A DNA stretch of 64,000 nt from Sabellastarte sp. h YS-2021 (taxonomy: Eukaryota; Annelida; Polychaeta; Sabellida; Sabellidae), in assembly GCA_964017235.1 (NCBI GenBank), contig OZ024936.1:50457028-50521027 (forward strand), given 5' to 3'. A program made the position numbers and the translations under genes. Below the pieces are notes generated by a model, which did no database searches, was not told the DNA's origin, and saw nothing but the letters and a program-made list of their open reading frames with translations. This document shows positions 54,065 to 64,000 of this stretch, piece by piece; position 1 is the stretch's first letter; every line of letters starts with the position of its first letter.

Positions 54065-54510
54065 GTTACACACTCAGTGTAAAAACAAAGGTACAAATGT
54101 CTTGAGGTATAAATGTCTTACAGTGTATGTCCTGGGGTATGGTAAGCCTATGGTGTCAGATATCATATGTATCAATTAATTCAAAGTTTATTAACTCAGT
54201 TATACAAGTAGATGTGACTTCACTGCTGGTGTTGAAAATGGTGTTGATTTTTATGAAACTTTGATGCAAGGTTGCTGTCAACTTGAGGTACATTTGATAA
54301 ATACTTAATGTGAACGTGATAACAACTTGATGTTTGATGAAAACCTGATGCAAACTTGGTGTTTGATTAAATCACTGATGAAACAAGTGATGCAACCATT
54401 GACGAAACAATTAATGATGGCACAATGATGAAACAGTTGATGACACAATTGATGAAACCATTGATGTTTGATTAAACCACTGATGACACAATTGATGAAA
54501 CCCAATTGAT
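54065..54510. repeat. Long direct repeat, copy 2
   Basis: Matches 53333-53780 with roughly one difference per 10-15 bases. Its GATGAAAC array is shorter and rearranged. Confidence 0.88.
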
Positions 54511-54519
54511 GAAACCCAT

Positions 54520-55398
54520 GATTGATGGTTTGACTGTAATAAAACAGAACAAATGAAGACTGCTTGTAATGTGTACCCCATGTAACAAATCAATTCAATT
54601 CAACATTAGAAGAATTGACTTCAGGAATATATCTACAGACTCATCAACACAATATGGACTTATTATAAGCCAAAAATTTAACGTAGTCAAATACAGCTTG
54701 AAACATCTTCAATTTGATTAAATACCAGAAAATATCTACCACTATTGAATAGAATATAAAACTTCTTAAAATAGTATTACTTTTAATACTAAATACATTA
54801 CATAAAACATACATGTAGCAAGATAGATTCAATAAAGTCTCATAAAATACTTCCAGGAAAAAAACATAGCTTAAATAACTTAGATTTAAAGAGAATTAAA
54901 ACATAAATTTACCAAGCTTTACATTATGTAATTATAATATGATTAATATGCAAACACTTACTTTCTCTGGCACTCTTCAGGTATAATTCCAATACTTTTG
55001 GTGTCAAACTTTTAGTATACAAAACAAGGATTAACAAAAACTGGTGTTTCCCCAACTTTTCTTTGTCCAAACCCAAGCCCATAAGTCACATCATACCAGG
55101 AGCAGTTTTGGACTCATTTAGTTAATTCGCCCTGATGAAATTTAATCTGTATGATTAAATGGCTTTTGCATGAATGCAGTAAATTTATGTAGCCTTACAA
55201 TGGCTTAATTAAAAACACAAATGTACATTGAGGTATATGTTAACATACTGTACTTGGCTATATTTAATTTTAGAGTAGGTGTTACACTTTTCTTTCATAC
55301 TATTTTAGAATTTAGATCATGTTTTCAAAATTATTTCAAAAATTGTTATTTACTTATCTCAAAATACATATTGTTGTCGTCTGACCAAGTAAGGTCTT
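54520..55398. other. AT-rich DNA with no recognised gene
   Basis: ORFs of about 61-62 codons at 54644 and 55221 lack support. No repeat family recognised. Confidence 0.45.
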
Positions 55399-56285
55399 TT
55401 AGGTAAAAATTTGTAAATGTGTTGTGAACGTTCCAGTGACACACTTGCATGATTTGGTCCGATCTGCTTGTTTGTAACAAAGTGGGATAGTTTGTTTTAG
55501 CCAAGAAGAGAGTGTAGCGGGTCTGATGTCTGAGAAAAGAGAAGGGATCGAGACCCTCTTAGGTCTTTGGCTCGATCCAAATAGTACCTCAGGGCCCGCA
55601 CCAGACACAGGGTCCTGTCTTCTTTGAATCTTCTATCTAAAATGATAGTTAGAGCAGGAATAGTCACCGGAGACACACTTTGAGAACCTTCTCTTGCTAG
55701 TTTGTTTCTGGCTATGAAATCTGAAGAAGGGAACAAAACAACCTTTTCCAATTGGGATAGATTAGATACTTTGTTTGCAACCCAGGCATGAATATCACTG
55801 CGGCGCTTGCCTGAGGCCAAAGCTAGCAAGAAAGCAGTTTTGAGAGTAAGATGTTTGAGGTCTGTGTCTTTCATAGGCTCAAAAGGTGCTTTTGTGAGCT
55901 CATTAAGTACAACAGAAAGGTTCCATTTAGGAAGATTCCTGGAACTTTTGGGACGATCCCTGTGAAAACTGGAGAGTAACCTGTTAAGGTCTGAACTTTG
56001 GGAAATTGGTAGCCCCACTGGGCCCAAGGTGTCAACAATGGCCATCCTATAACCATCAATGGTCGAAGGGCGCCTGTTTAGGTCTTGGTACAGGTACATG
56101 AAGCAGACTGAGACTTGCTTCACAGAGGGGGTGGAGAAGTCCACCGAATTTCCTCTGCACCATTTCTCAAATAGGGCCCACTTTGACTTGTAGATGGTCC
56201 TTGTTGATGACCTCTGAGGGGCAGTAATTTTCTCTGCCACCTCCACATAGAAGCTTTGTTTTTGGAGCTGTCCACTCCCAGACAC
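55399..56285 (-). pseudogene. DIRS tyrosine recombinase, C-terminally truncated
   Basis: 262 open codons (56285-55497): N-terminal SAM-like domain (TIYKSKWALFEKWCRGNSVD; VCFMYLYQDLNRRPSTIDGY), then the catalytic domain start with LLALASGKRRSDIHAW, whose Arg is the first catalytic residue. A frame change near 55510-55540 leads to ATLSSWLKQTIPLCY in another frame. The sequence then fades before the His-x2-Arg and Tyr motifs. Such recombinases insert circular cDNA without a typical target duplication. Inactive as read. Confidence 0.85.
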
Positions 56286-56387
56286 CAGGTGTGGAGGTTG
56301 AGATTTTAAGGATTGCTGTGAAACACATAGTTGTAGGAAGAGTTCTTGACACTGGTAGTTGCAGTGGGATCTCTGTTGAGAGCTGCA

Positions 56388-56960
56388 CTAAGTCCCAAAA
56401 CCAGGCCAGCCTAGGGCTATTACAATGACCAGGCAACTGGATTGCCTGATTTTTTTTTGGATCACACCTGCAAATGCAGTGACTATTCTGTTGACTGGAC
56501 TTGGTTTGACCTGTTCAGAAGGTTGGCCATCACATTCAGACACCCTGGAATGTGTCTGGATTTTAAGGTTATCTGGTACTGATGGCACCAGGTCATGATC
56601 TTCCACAGGAGAGAGCACATCTCTGCCGAGTGGGTTCCTCCTTGTTTGTTTATGTAGGCTACTACTGTTGAGTTGTCCATAGCAACCAACACTGTTTGGT
56701 TTTGGTATTGGTCCTTGAAACTTTGAAGGGCCAGAGAAACCACCTTCAGCTCTAGAACATTTATGTGCAGCCTTTCTTCCCTGTCTGTCGTTTGAGGCGT
56801 CTGCAAAGAGTTGGATACTGTGGTCTTTGGGATGAAGGTCTGCACCTTCCATCACTTTTGTGGGATTTTGCTACCACTCTAGGTGTGCTGAAATGGTTTC
56901 TGTCCAAGGAAGGAGGCTGACCAATGACTGAGGAAATCTCCAGTGCTCCTTGAGGTGAAA
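56388..56960 (-). pseudogene. DIRS RNase H domain and linker
   Basis: Two overlapping frames. SIQLFADAS gives the first Asp; INVLELKVVSLAL the Glu; VLVAMDNSTVVAYINKQGGT the second Asp; SRHIPGCLNVMANLLNRSNQ the His region. The linker IVIALGWPGF follows. One frame change around 56845. Compare 18682-19511 of DIRS 1. Confidence 0.8.
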
Positions 56961-57942
56961 CTAAAAGGGTCCCATGCGAAGGCGTCCCTCTGGAACCATT
57001 TTCTCCATTGAGGCAAGCAACCCAATTAGCCCCATCAAACAAAAATCAATCAAAACATGTTTTGACTTGAGTCGTAGGATCAAATCCTGAAGTTTGAGCC
57101 ATCTCTCATAAGTGGGTTTTACAAGGGCTGAATCTAGATGGTATTTGTAGCCCACGAACGAAAACACTTGAGTAGGTTTTAGTTCGGATTTCTCCTGATT
57201 TATTTTCTACCCTAAGGACTGAGTCAGGTCTACCACTGTCTGAGTGTTCACTTGTGCTTCTTCCTGAGACTGGGCCCTGATAAGCCAGTGTCCAGGTACT
57301 GGTGAAGTCTGATTCCCCTTATTAGGGCAATCAGCTTCACTTCACAAGACCTGTGGGGCTGTGGCCTAGCCTGAAGGGAAGGTAGATGAACTGGAACACC
57401 TGTGACTTGTGGCAAAACCGTAGGTACTTCCTTGAGTTTGGGTGGATGGGGATGTGATGATAGGCATCTGCTAAGTCTATCGATGACACCCATTTCCTTG
57501 GAATCAGAGAGGCCCTGATGTTCTCTGATGTTTCCATTTTGAACCTTTCTATAAATAGGAAGGTGTTGAGCCTGCTTAGGTCTATTACTGGCCTCCACCT
57601 TTGGTGAGGCTTGGGGACTAGAAACAGGCGACTGTAAAACCCGAGAGATTTTACATTGTCCACCCTTTCTATTGCATTCTTTGACAGAAGAGACTGGATA
57701 CAAGAGGGCAGAGCTTGTTCTTTTTGAAGGGCCTTGTAACCTGATCGAATCAGGGGAGCTCTGACTAAATTTGGCTTTGAGATGAATGGAAGAATGTAAC
57801 CATTGGTGATAATGTTTAACACATTGTCTGAACATTTGTTTGCTAGCCAGTCTCTTCTGAAAGAATGGAGGTGACCTCCTACTGGTGTACTGAGGGAGGC
57901 TTGTAAGGAGTCATTGGGGGGGGGGGGGTTCCACACCCTCAT
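56961..57942 (-). pseudogene. DIRS reverse transcriptase, frameshifted
   Basis: VPKPHQRWRPVIDLSRLNTF, then VSSIDLADAYHHIPIHPNSR, FQFIYLPFRLG, then a frame change to LIALIRGIRLHQYLDT and another to the thumb region at 57167-56961. The catalytic YLDD reads YLDT followed by a frame change, so the second Asp is not encoded. Confidence 0.83.
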
Positions 57943-58268
57943 ACCCTTGAATAGGGTGGAAAACGACCTCTGAAGCCTCTGTTGTTTGATTTCCCCTGAC
58001 CTGAGGAAAATGATTGGTTACTGCTTTGTAAGGCATTGCCCCCATAGGGGCGTTTCCTGTAGGAGCCTCTTTTCTTATTGTGGTTGGGACTACAAAAGGG
58101 CTTATTTTGATAGGGTTCAAAACCCTGTGAATCTTTAGGGGTGTCTTTTTAAGGAGGAAGTCTTCTCCATCCTTGACTAATTGTGACCTGAACAGAGAAG
58201 TAGACCAGATAGGCAAATTCCTGAGTTCTTGACGTCTAGAATCCCCTAGATGTGGTTGAAGGAGGGTC
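57911..58268 (-). pseudogene. DIRS gag-like region, 3' part beyond the LINE
   Basis: EMTLLQPHLGDSRRQELRNL and PIWSTSLFRSQLVKDGEDFL, then a Gly/Pro-containing basic segment. LRNLPIWSTSLF parallels LKNAPFTSNKAF of DIRS 1. The upstream end is cut at the LINE junction (about 58269). Confidence 0.6.
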
Positions 58269-58269
58269 A

Positions 58270-59575
58270 TCTCTTTTGACACTATCGATCATGACACACT
58301 CCTATCCCGTTTGTCAGCTAGGTTTGGCTTTGCTGGATCTGCACTAAAATGGTTTAGATCCTACTTCCAGGATCGTTTTCAGTCAGTCAAGATTGGTTCC
58401 AGTCTTTCGAATTTGTTTGAATTGAAGTTTGGCATCCCCCAAGGTTCTGGCTTAGGTCCTCTTCTGTTTTCCCTCTATACAACACCTCTTGGTCAAGTCA
58501 TCGGAAAATATACTGGAGTCAAATACCACTTCTATGCTGACGATACTCAGCTGTTCATTCATTTATCCCCTGATGATAGTCCCAAGTCTTTTGACTGTCT
58601 TAAATCCTGTTTGAATGATATTCAGGTCTGAATGTCTAAAAACAAACTCAAGCTAAATCCTGATAAAACAGAATTCATAGTCTTTGGTGCCAAAGACAGA
58701 TACAAATGGCTCAGTGACTCATTTCCTGTCAATATCCTGGGTAATTCTCTCTCTCCCACAGATGTTGTACGCAATTTGGGTGTTCTGTTTGATGCAAAGT
58801 TTTGTTTTACCAATCATGTAAATTCCATAGTCAAATCCTGTTTTATTAGCCTCAGGGATCTTCATTGTATCAGGAGGTTTCTTTCTGTTGATACATCAGT
58901 GGTGATTGCAAATGCTCTGGTCAGTAGTCGTTTGGATTATTGCAATTCTCTATTTCGCAGTTTGTCATCTCGTAATGCTACAAGGCTTCAGTATGTTCAA
59001 AATGCTCTTGCACGGTTTGTCACTGGTGCTTCAAAGTACACTCACATCCCATCCACCCTGAGGACACTTCATTGGTTACCCATCAGACAACGTATCATCT
59101 TCAAAACCCTAGTTTGGGTTTATAAGTACCTCACCACTGGCCAGCCTAAGTATTTTGCACCATATCTCCCGTTGTACAAGTCTGCCATGAATACAAGACG
59201 TTCCAACCCCAAAAATTTGTTCCTCCAGGTTCCTCATTATTGTGCTGCCATACATAAATCCAATGTCCACTTCAACAATAGTTTCTCATATGATGCCCCT
59301 AAGTTATGGAATGAACTTCCACATGATATCCGCAGTGCTCCAAATCTCTTGTGTTTCAAAAGTCGACTAAAAATGTACCTATTTCAGAAATCATTTCCAC
59401 CATAATTTCTAACTACCGAACACCGGATCGACTCCCTGGGTACAACTTGGAACATGTCTGATGACTCAATGATTTATGCCTTACAAACTGAATGGTGTGC
59501 CTTAGAATCCGTAGCTACGGAGATTAAGCACTTGGACAACTGATTGATTGATTGATTAATTGATAGATTGATCTC
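58270..59575 (+). mobile_element. L2/CR1-like LINE, 5'-truncated, inside DIRS 2
   Basis: Starts mid-RT at FDTIDHDTLLSRL (58274) and runs to TAA at 59405, a 3' UTR of about 130 bp and a (TGAT)n tail at 59541-59572. ATCTC is present at 58269-58273 and again at 59571-59575, a possible short target duplication. Opposite in orientation to its DIRS host. The tandem-tetramer tail and the RT/C-terminal wording point to the L2/CR1 branch of the jockey superfamily (family knowledge). Confidence 0.88.
58274..59405 (+). pseudogene. LINE reverse transcriptase and C-terminal domain, one stop
   Basis: FGIPQGSGLGPLLFSLYTTP (RT motif), then YHFYADDTQLFIHLSPDD with the catalytic YADD, KLKLNPDKTEFIVFG, NLGVLFDAKFCF, SRLDYCNSLFRSL, LHWLPIRQRIIFKTLVWVYK, PKLWNELPHDIRSA. 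One in-frame TGA at 58629-58631 (where these proteins usually have Trp) is the only break seen in about 375 codons. The endonuclease domain was lost by 5' truncation. The insertion is young compared with its DIRS host. Confidence 0.88.
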
Positions 59576-61210
59576 AGCCTCGCATCTTAGCAGGCCAGTG
59601 TTACCCATGGTATACAGCTTCCTATGGAGAATTTGGGCTATGGATTTGCTTAGCCAGGCTAAGACTCTCTGTTGAATAAGGATTCTCTTATTCAATATCT
59701 CAAAATATTCACAGGTGTGTTCATAGCTTTTTCAGGATTGGCACCCTTCTGAATCTGGCTTTTAACTCTTTAAAGGTAGCCTTAATACTGTGCTGACACT
59801 TCTACATAGTAGTGCAACAAGCAGAAGCAGTCTTTGCAAAAGTAGCTGTAAAGTTGGTAGAGTGATTCTGTCTAGCTTGGTGCTCAGGTTCCTTTAGAAC
59901 TTGTAGGGGAACCTTGCCCATAGGTGCCCCAGACGGTTTAGGAGAAATACAGATCTTGGCAAAATCTGAATTAAGCTCCTGTAGTTTGTCCTCAAAACAA
60001 AGCTGTCTCACCTTGTAATATTTTGCTGTTGCAGCAGGAGGTTTTATATATTTACCCTCAGGTAAATTAGAGGCCAGGAAGTCCTGCTCAAATTTCTCAA
60101 AGGCATCTTTGAGATATGGACTTAAAGGGAGCATAACTGAAGGGCTTCTTGGCCTGAGCTCCTGTTGGCCTTTGTCATAGTTCAAGCTCAGCACAGTGGT
60201 AGAGGACCTAGGCATAGTTTCCCTGGGGTCAGGGAGATCAAGACTAAAAGTCTCAACTTCCTCTGTGTACTGTAAAGGGAGGTCAGACATATCTACCTGT
60301 AAAATCCCTGTAAAAAACTGGGTCTGGGTTATTTTGTTGTTGGTCTTGCTCAGAAGGAGCCTGTTGAGGCTTAGTAGACTTTTTAACAGGGACAGAGGAC
60401 TGATCCTCCTCTGAAGATGAAGACTGTGAATAGTATTTTGCCCGAACCTTGTGTTTCTTTTTGTCCGAGTGTTTCTTGGCTCTAGAAGAACACACCCTTT
60501 GGTTGTTCCAAATGTTTGGACTGAGGATCCGAGTGTTCGGAATGAAGATCTGAGTGTTTGGAGCCATGATCGGACTGTACACTTTGGCCGAACCGTGGTG
60601 GAAGAGAAGGACCACAAAAGTCCGTTTCCATAGGTTGAGCATCTGAGTGATCGGAAGTCCGAGGGTTTGGATATATGTTCGGGTCAGACTGTTTACTAGG
60701 TCCAGCTTTTGAAGTTGAAGTGGAGGTCTTATCTACCTCTGCTTCAGAGGCTTTTTTGATAGATTGCATTTCCTCTCTAAGAGATTTTATAGCCTCCAGC
60801 ATGGACACTTGAAAGAGCCCCATTTGCTGTTGGAGTTGGATGTTGAATTGGTTACCCAGGGATTTTTCTAGTTTACTTTCTATCTTATTTTGTAAAGCTG
60901 TACCTGGGTTGGGTGGGACAGTTTGAGGTGTCCTTAAAGGCAAAGACTCAAAACGTAAGGGTTGGGGGCATGGAGGAGATGAAAATAAGTTTTCTGCAGC
61001 ACGCTCAAGGGCTGCTTGAGATCCAGAAAAAGCCACCATGTGATCATCATCTTTAGAAGTATTACAGGTATCGGACACTTTTTGCTTCCTAACATATCTA
61101 TGTCTGTGCTTGATTTTAATAAGCTGTTCTTCAGTAAAACCAGAGCAAATATTGCATGGCTTTTCATTTGTCAGCTTCTCTGCACATAGGACAGTAGTTA
61201 TGGGTATCAA
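59576..61210 (-). pseudogene. DIRS gag-like ORF, 5' part, frameshifted
   Basis: Frames 61210-60482 (242 codons) and 60617-59802 (271 codons) overlap and change over near 60500-60600. The start has Cys residues (VLCAEKLTNEKPCNICSGF), then Ser/Thr-rich low-complexity and charged sequence, with several HSD repeats (SKHSDLHSEHSDPQSKH). A later piece, RILIQQRVLAWLSKSIAQIL, reaches the LINE junction. Non-enzymatic structural protein of the element. Confidence 0.65.
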
Positions 61211-61290
61211 AAATGAATCAAAAATATCTTCATTTGGTTGATCTGGGCTTGTTAGAACTGATTTGGTGGGAGGACTTTTTTACAGCAATA

Positions 61291-61985
61291 AATCTGAGCA
61301 GTAAGCACCGGAACTCTCACAACAAAGAAATATTTAAATAAATACTTATCTTGCACAATTAAAAGTTTATCAGAATAAGCTATGACATATAATAAAACAA
61401 ATGGCTGAATGGTAACATGCAACAATATGTATATCCTGAGAAAACAGTGAAATAAAGTAAGCTTATTTTAAGCGCTTGTTAGTCACGTGGCGAACAAGAG
61501 AAGAAGGGTGAAATGCGGGATTACACTGTTATGGTACACTCTCAGCACGTGATTCAGCCATTACTGAACGTCTATTTTTCTTGGACATTGGCCGGATGAC
61601 TGCGGCCTCCTGAGAAGGCATTCAGTTCCACATGATAAGCTATTGTAGTGCAATAAAAATGGTATTTTACAGAGCTTTGCTTTATTTCTTTTTTCAGTGG
61701 CAGGTAAATCCAGTTAAAATATTTTATAAAACGTCATTAGTGATGCATATTTTTTAAATTTTATCACACAAGCAGATAAAATACAAAAAATATGTCACCT
61801 CGAAAATTTTCTTATCATTTCTTCGAGGATATAATGATTACTCATTTCTCAGAGAATATCTAAAATTTACAAGACCAGGATAGTGTTTTGGGAGCTAATG
61901 TGGCATTTGCCATAAATTTGACACAAAAATTAAGAAGATAAACATATCAGGATATCAGAAACACAGAATTTGTGCTAATTTAAGA
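61291..61985. other. No recognised gene; part may be DIRS 2 5' terminus
   Basis: AT-rich. The CACGTGGC (61486) and CACGTGAT (61546) words are the only notable sites. No exon 7-like sequence of the ADH paralogue was found here. Confidence 0.4.
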
Positions 61986-62294
61986 CATTCAGCAAATTAA
62001 CTTTGAAACAGAAAGTTTTATAAAAAAGAATCTCTTGAATATTGGTATAACATAATTTTTCAAAAGAGTTAGACATTAAGTTTTTCCTATCTAAACATTT
62101 TATCAAGCTTGGGGTTTTATTAACCTTTTAAAATTTTTGTGGTAATATAGGGACTGGCTACTAGTATGTCCCACATTTTCCCATGAACTGAATCCACCAG
62201 ATGTTGATTACTAAGTAGAAATTCAAATCTTGTTTTTCTTCAAAATGTCCAAAGTTTCAATATAAGTGACCACTGTTTTCCAATGCAGTTTTAG
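61986..62294 (+). repeat. Duplicated ADH intron 7 sequence
   Basis: Parallels gene B intron 7 at 50570-50903: GGGGTTTTATTAACCTTTTA against GGGGTTTTAAAAATTTATTT, GGGACTGGCTACTAGTAT against GGAATGGCTACCAGTAT, TGTCCAAAGTTxCAxTATxAGTxxTGACCA in both. Shows that a genomic segment, not a cDNA, was duplicated. Confidence 0.8.
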
Positions 62295-62413
62295 ATGATG
62301 CCCAGACTGCTGCCTCCAAGTTGGTTCCTGCTGCAGGAGGAAAGATGACTGTAGCCATTGACTTTGTTAACATTCCTTCCACCATAAAGACTTGTCTGAA
62401 ATCACTCTCTACA
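62295..62413 (+). pseudogene. Lone copy of ADH exon 8 (third paralogue, partial)
   Basis: 119 bp, the same length as exon 8 of genes A and B, with acceptor TTTTAG and donor GTAAGA intact. The open frame reads AASKLVPAAGGKMTVAIDFV then NIPSTIKTCLKSLST, close to gene B. Upstream exons are absent between 52729 and 62295, and no exon 9 is seen before 64000. It is either a fragment of a segmental duplication or the tail of a gene broken by the DIRS insertion and continuing beyond the window. Confidence 0.85.
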
Positions 62414-62574
62414 GTAAGATTTTGACAGTAATCCCTGTTTTTTTCAAAGAAGCATCCATTATGAAATCCACAGTTCAATAACTAACCCATTGTACCTAAG
62501 TTGTGAATGTTTTTTGTGTGTGAAAATCAAAAGTCAGCGCAATGTATAATTTAAATTCGTTTTAGCATATATAC

Positions 62575-62770
62575 TGACAATGTTTTATTATAGGAATAAA
62601 AGACATATTCGAGTGCTTTATGATGGTTTTAAACTATCGAGCGGCTGAATATTAAAGCCACGAAGCATTTTTTTACATTGTTCTCTGCAAAGTTCAACAA
62701 GATGCACTCAGAGAGAGCAAAACACTCGACTCGATGTGACCAGTCTCGCCAAGTGTTATAAAATTTTTTA
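62575..62770. repeat. Candidate small palindromic element downstream of the lone exon
   Basis: TTCGAGTGCTTTATGATGG ... CACTCGACTCGATGTGAC, ending CCAGTCTCGCCAA. The reverse complement of that last word (TTGGCGAGACTGG) lies at 51222 in gene B intron 8. Boundaries uncertain. Confidence 0.35.
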
Positions 62771-62954
62771 AGGAAGACAAAACCAAACATGTCAATTAAT
62801 TTTCAGTGGATTTCTCCCCACTGAGGAATACATGCATACCTGAACACACATATCCAGACAATGGATAACTTTTTGTGGGTATTTTGTGAGTTCATGAAAG
62901 TGTTGCTCACTCTCTAGCTGACATTATTATAAATGCCAATTGATAAAATGGGCA

Positions 62955-63420
62955 CAATGTGTGCCAGGAACTACTGAGCATATCAGTTCCTGGATTACCA
63001 GAAGTTGGACAACTGACCCCAAGGTCCATGTTAAGTTGGACAACTAATGACCCAAAGGTCAAAGGTTAACAAGCATTGCGGATATAAAATTTTTATTTAA
63101 TAATGTATATATGTTTCTACTGCATATGTACAATCCATTACAATCATTACAATTCATTACAACTTGCATCCATACAATACAGGCATAGGGTCACCTTAAA
63201 CTAATGACAGTTTGAGGTGACCTTAACCAAAGGAGGTTAAACAACCTAAAAGATTTGACGAAAATGTATAATAGTACATAATGTAAGTGACCCTATGCCA
63301 GTAAAGCACTAATTTAAGTAAATATTTGAATTGAAGACATGGTGATTTCAAATGAAATAAAGAAATTACACCAGCCAAACCCCAATAAAAGTGTGGCAGG
63401 AACTACTGAGCACATATGTT
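62955..63420. repeat. Segment bounded by direct GGAACTACTGAGCA repeats, with an inner inverted repeat
   Basis: CAGGAACTACTGAGCA occurs at about 62966 and 63397. Inside, GGCATAGGGTCAC (63182-63194) and GTGACCCTATGCC (63287-63299) are a perfect 13-bp inverted pair. Could be a small transposable element; no coding capacity. Confidence 0.45.
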
Positions 63421-63449
63421 TACCACGGTAACATTTCAAAAATTTATGA

Positions 63450-63810
63450 GGTTTATTGGTATCTAGAATACTAACTGGATCTTTCCTAAAATGCAATCAC
63501 ATCTTTCCATGGCTAGTACCTTCCTGCTAAAAATTTAACATCAAAATTTGTTCATTACTTTTGCAGAAATATCAAGTCCAAAGCCAAAGTCATTTGAAAT
63601 ACATTGAAAATGAGAATTCATGATTTTTTGTATCCAAAATATGATCCAGATCTTTCCCAAAAATTAGTAACTTCTTCCAGGTCCTTCCCACCAATTTTTA
63701 TAAAGATCTGTTCATTAGTTGTGGAGTTCTCTACACATCTAAAACATACAGACAAGTAGACAATCACACAAAACATAAACTCCTGTTGGAGGTAACAATA
63801 TTGGTTACAG
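63450..63810 (+). repeat. Dispersed repeat resembling a non-LTR 3' end, copy 3
   Basis: Two successive related segments (GGTATCTAGAATACTAACTGG at 63459, shortened here; GTATCCAAAATATGATCCAG at 63630), then TTATAAAGATCTGTTCATTA, ACATACAGACAAGTAGACAA and CATAAACTCCTGTTGGAGG. Same family as 25645 and 43050. Confidence 0.55.
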
Positions 63811-64000
63811 GCCATTTCTTGGTGAAAATCACCCAGGGTAAATTTTCTGTGATAGTCTGTCAAGAAATTGAAAGAAAAAAAAAGAAAATGAAAACATAAA
63901 TAAAAATGATGAATACACAATCTCACTCTTTATTATCTTTATGTCACTTTCATGACATAAAATGGGAAGAAATATTTATTTAAAGACGTCAAGTATCACA

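Larger units (their letters stand above)
55399..61290 (-). mobile_element. DIRS-like retrotransposon 2, interrupted by a LINE
   Basis: Minus strand, in order: gag-like ORF from 61210, [LINE insertion 58270-59575], end of gag (58268-57911), reverse transcriptase (57942-56961), RNase H (56855-56483), tyrosine recombinase (56285-55399). Same order and related words as DIRS 1. At 61256-61290 TTTGGTGGGAGGAC resembles the DIRS 1 terminal word ATTGGCGGGAGGAC, marking the 5' terminal region. No 3' inverted repeat was found beside the recombinase; that end is probably truncated near 55399. Confidence 0.85.

Noticed and set aside
53424..54593. Minus-strand ORFs rich in Ser, His and Ile
   Set aside because: Translations of the GATGAAAC micro-arrays in the long direct repeats.

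Overview
The window is eukaryotic and AT-rich. Genes are split into short exons by GT-AG introns, and most of the remaining DNA is repeat. Three tRNA-headed SINE-like families, two DIRS-type retrotransposons, two PIF/Harbinger DNA transposons, an L2/CR1-like LINE, a hAT MITE and foldback elements together suggest a marine lophotrochozoan. A bivalve mollusc is my best guess. This is inference: the window carries no taxonomic marker gene.

Layout. 1-11500: a minisatellite of 33-35 bp and about 65 bp units sharing the core TGGCTGGGCAACA, in two blocks (1-2470 and 5600-8730). Each block is followed by about 3 kb of diverged, exon-like modules (2471-5540 and 8760-11500), so the whole looks like an old tandem duplication of satellite plus module array. 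11625-12122: a hAT MITE with a perfect 8-bp target duplication. 12130-15750: mostly featureless, with one candidate RRM exon. 15754-19937: a decayed DIRS-like element between inverted terminal repeats of about 148 bp. 20396-20750: a tandem repeat.

The only convincing host genes are two divergently transcribed zinc-dependent alcohol dehydrogenase-like genes of the medium-chain dehydrogenase/reductase (MDR) superfamily. Gene A (minus, 37237 to 22849) and gene B (plus, 39920 to 52729) each have ten exons that splice in frame, giving 363 and 367 residues. The eight internal exons have identical lengths in both genes. The intergenic space holds two copies of one palindromic element in inverted orientation. 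Gene A carries a Harbinger element in intron 3 (27487-32475) and a foldback element in intron 2. Gene B carries a second, more decayed Harbinger copy in intron 5 (44896-48474). A lone copy of exon 8 with related intron sequence at about 61990-62413 is the remnant, or the visible part, of a third paralogue.

Downstream of gene B come a 732-bp-offset repeat pair (53333-54510) and a minus-strand DIRS-like element (about 55399-61290) whose gag region is interrupted by a 5'-truncated LINE (58270-59575). All mobile-element coding regions show at least one stop, frameshift or truncation, except the 297-codon MADF-like ORF of the first Harbinger element.

Exon boundaries were read by eye from splice sites, reading phase and paralogue comparison. 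Family names rest on recognised motifs, not on database searches.
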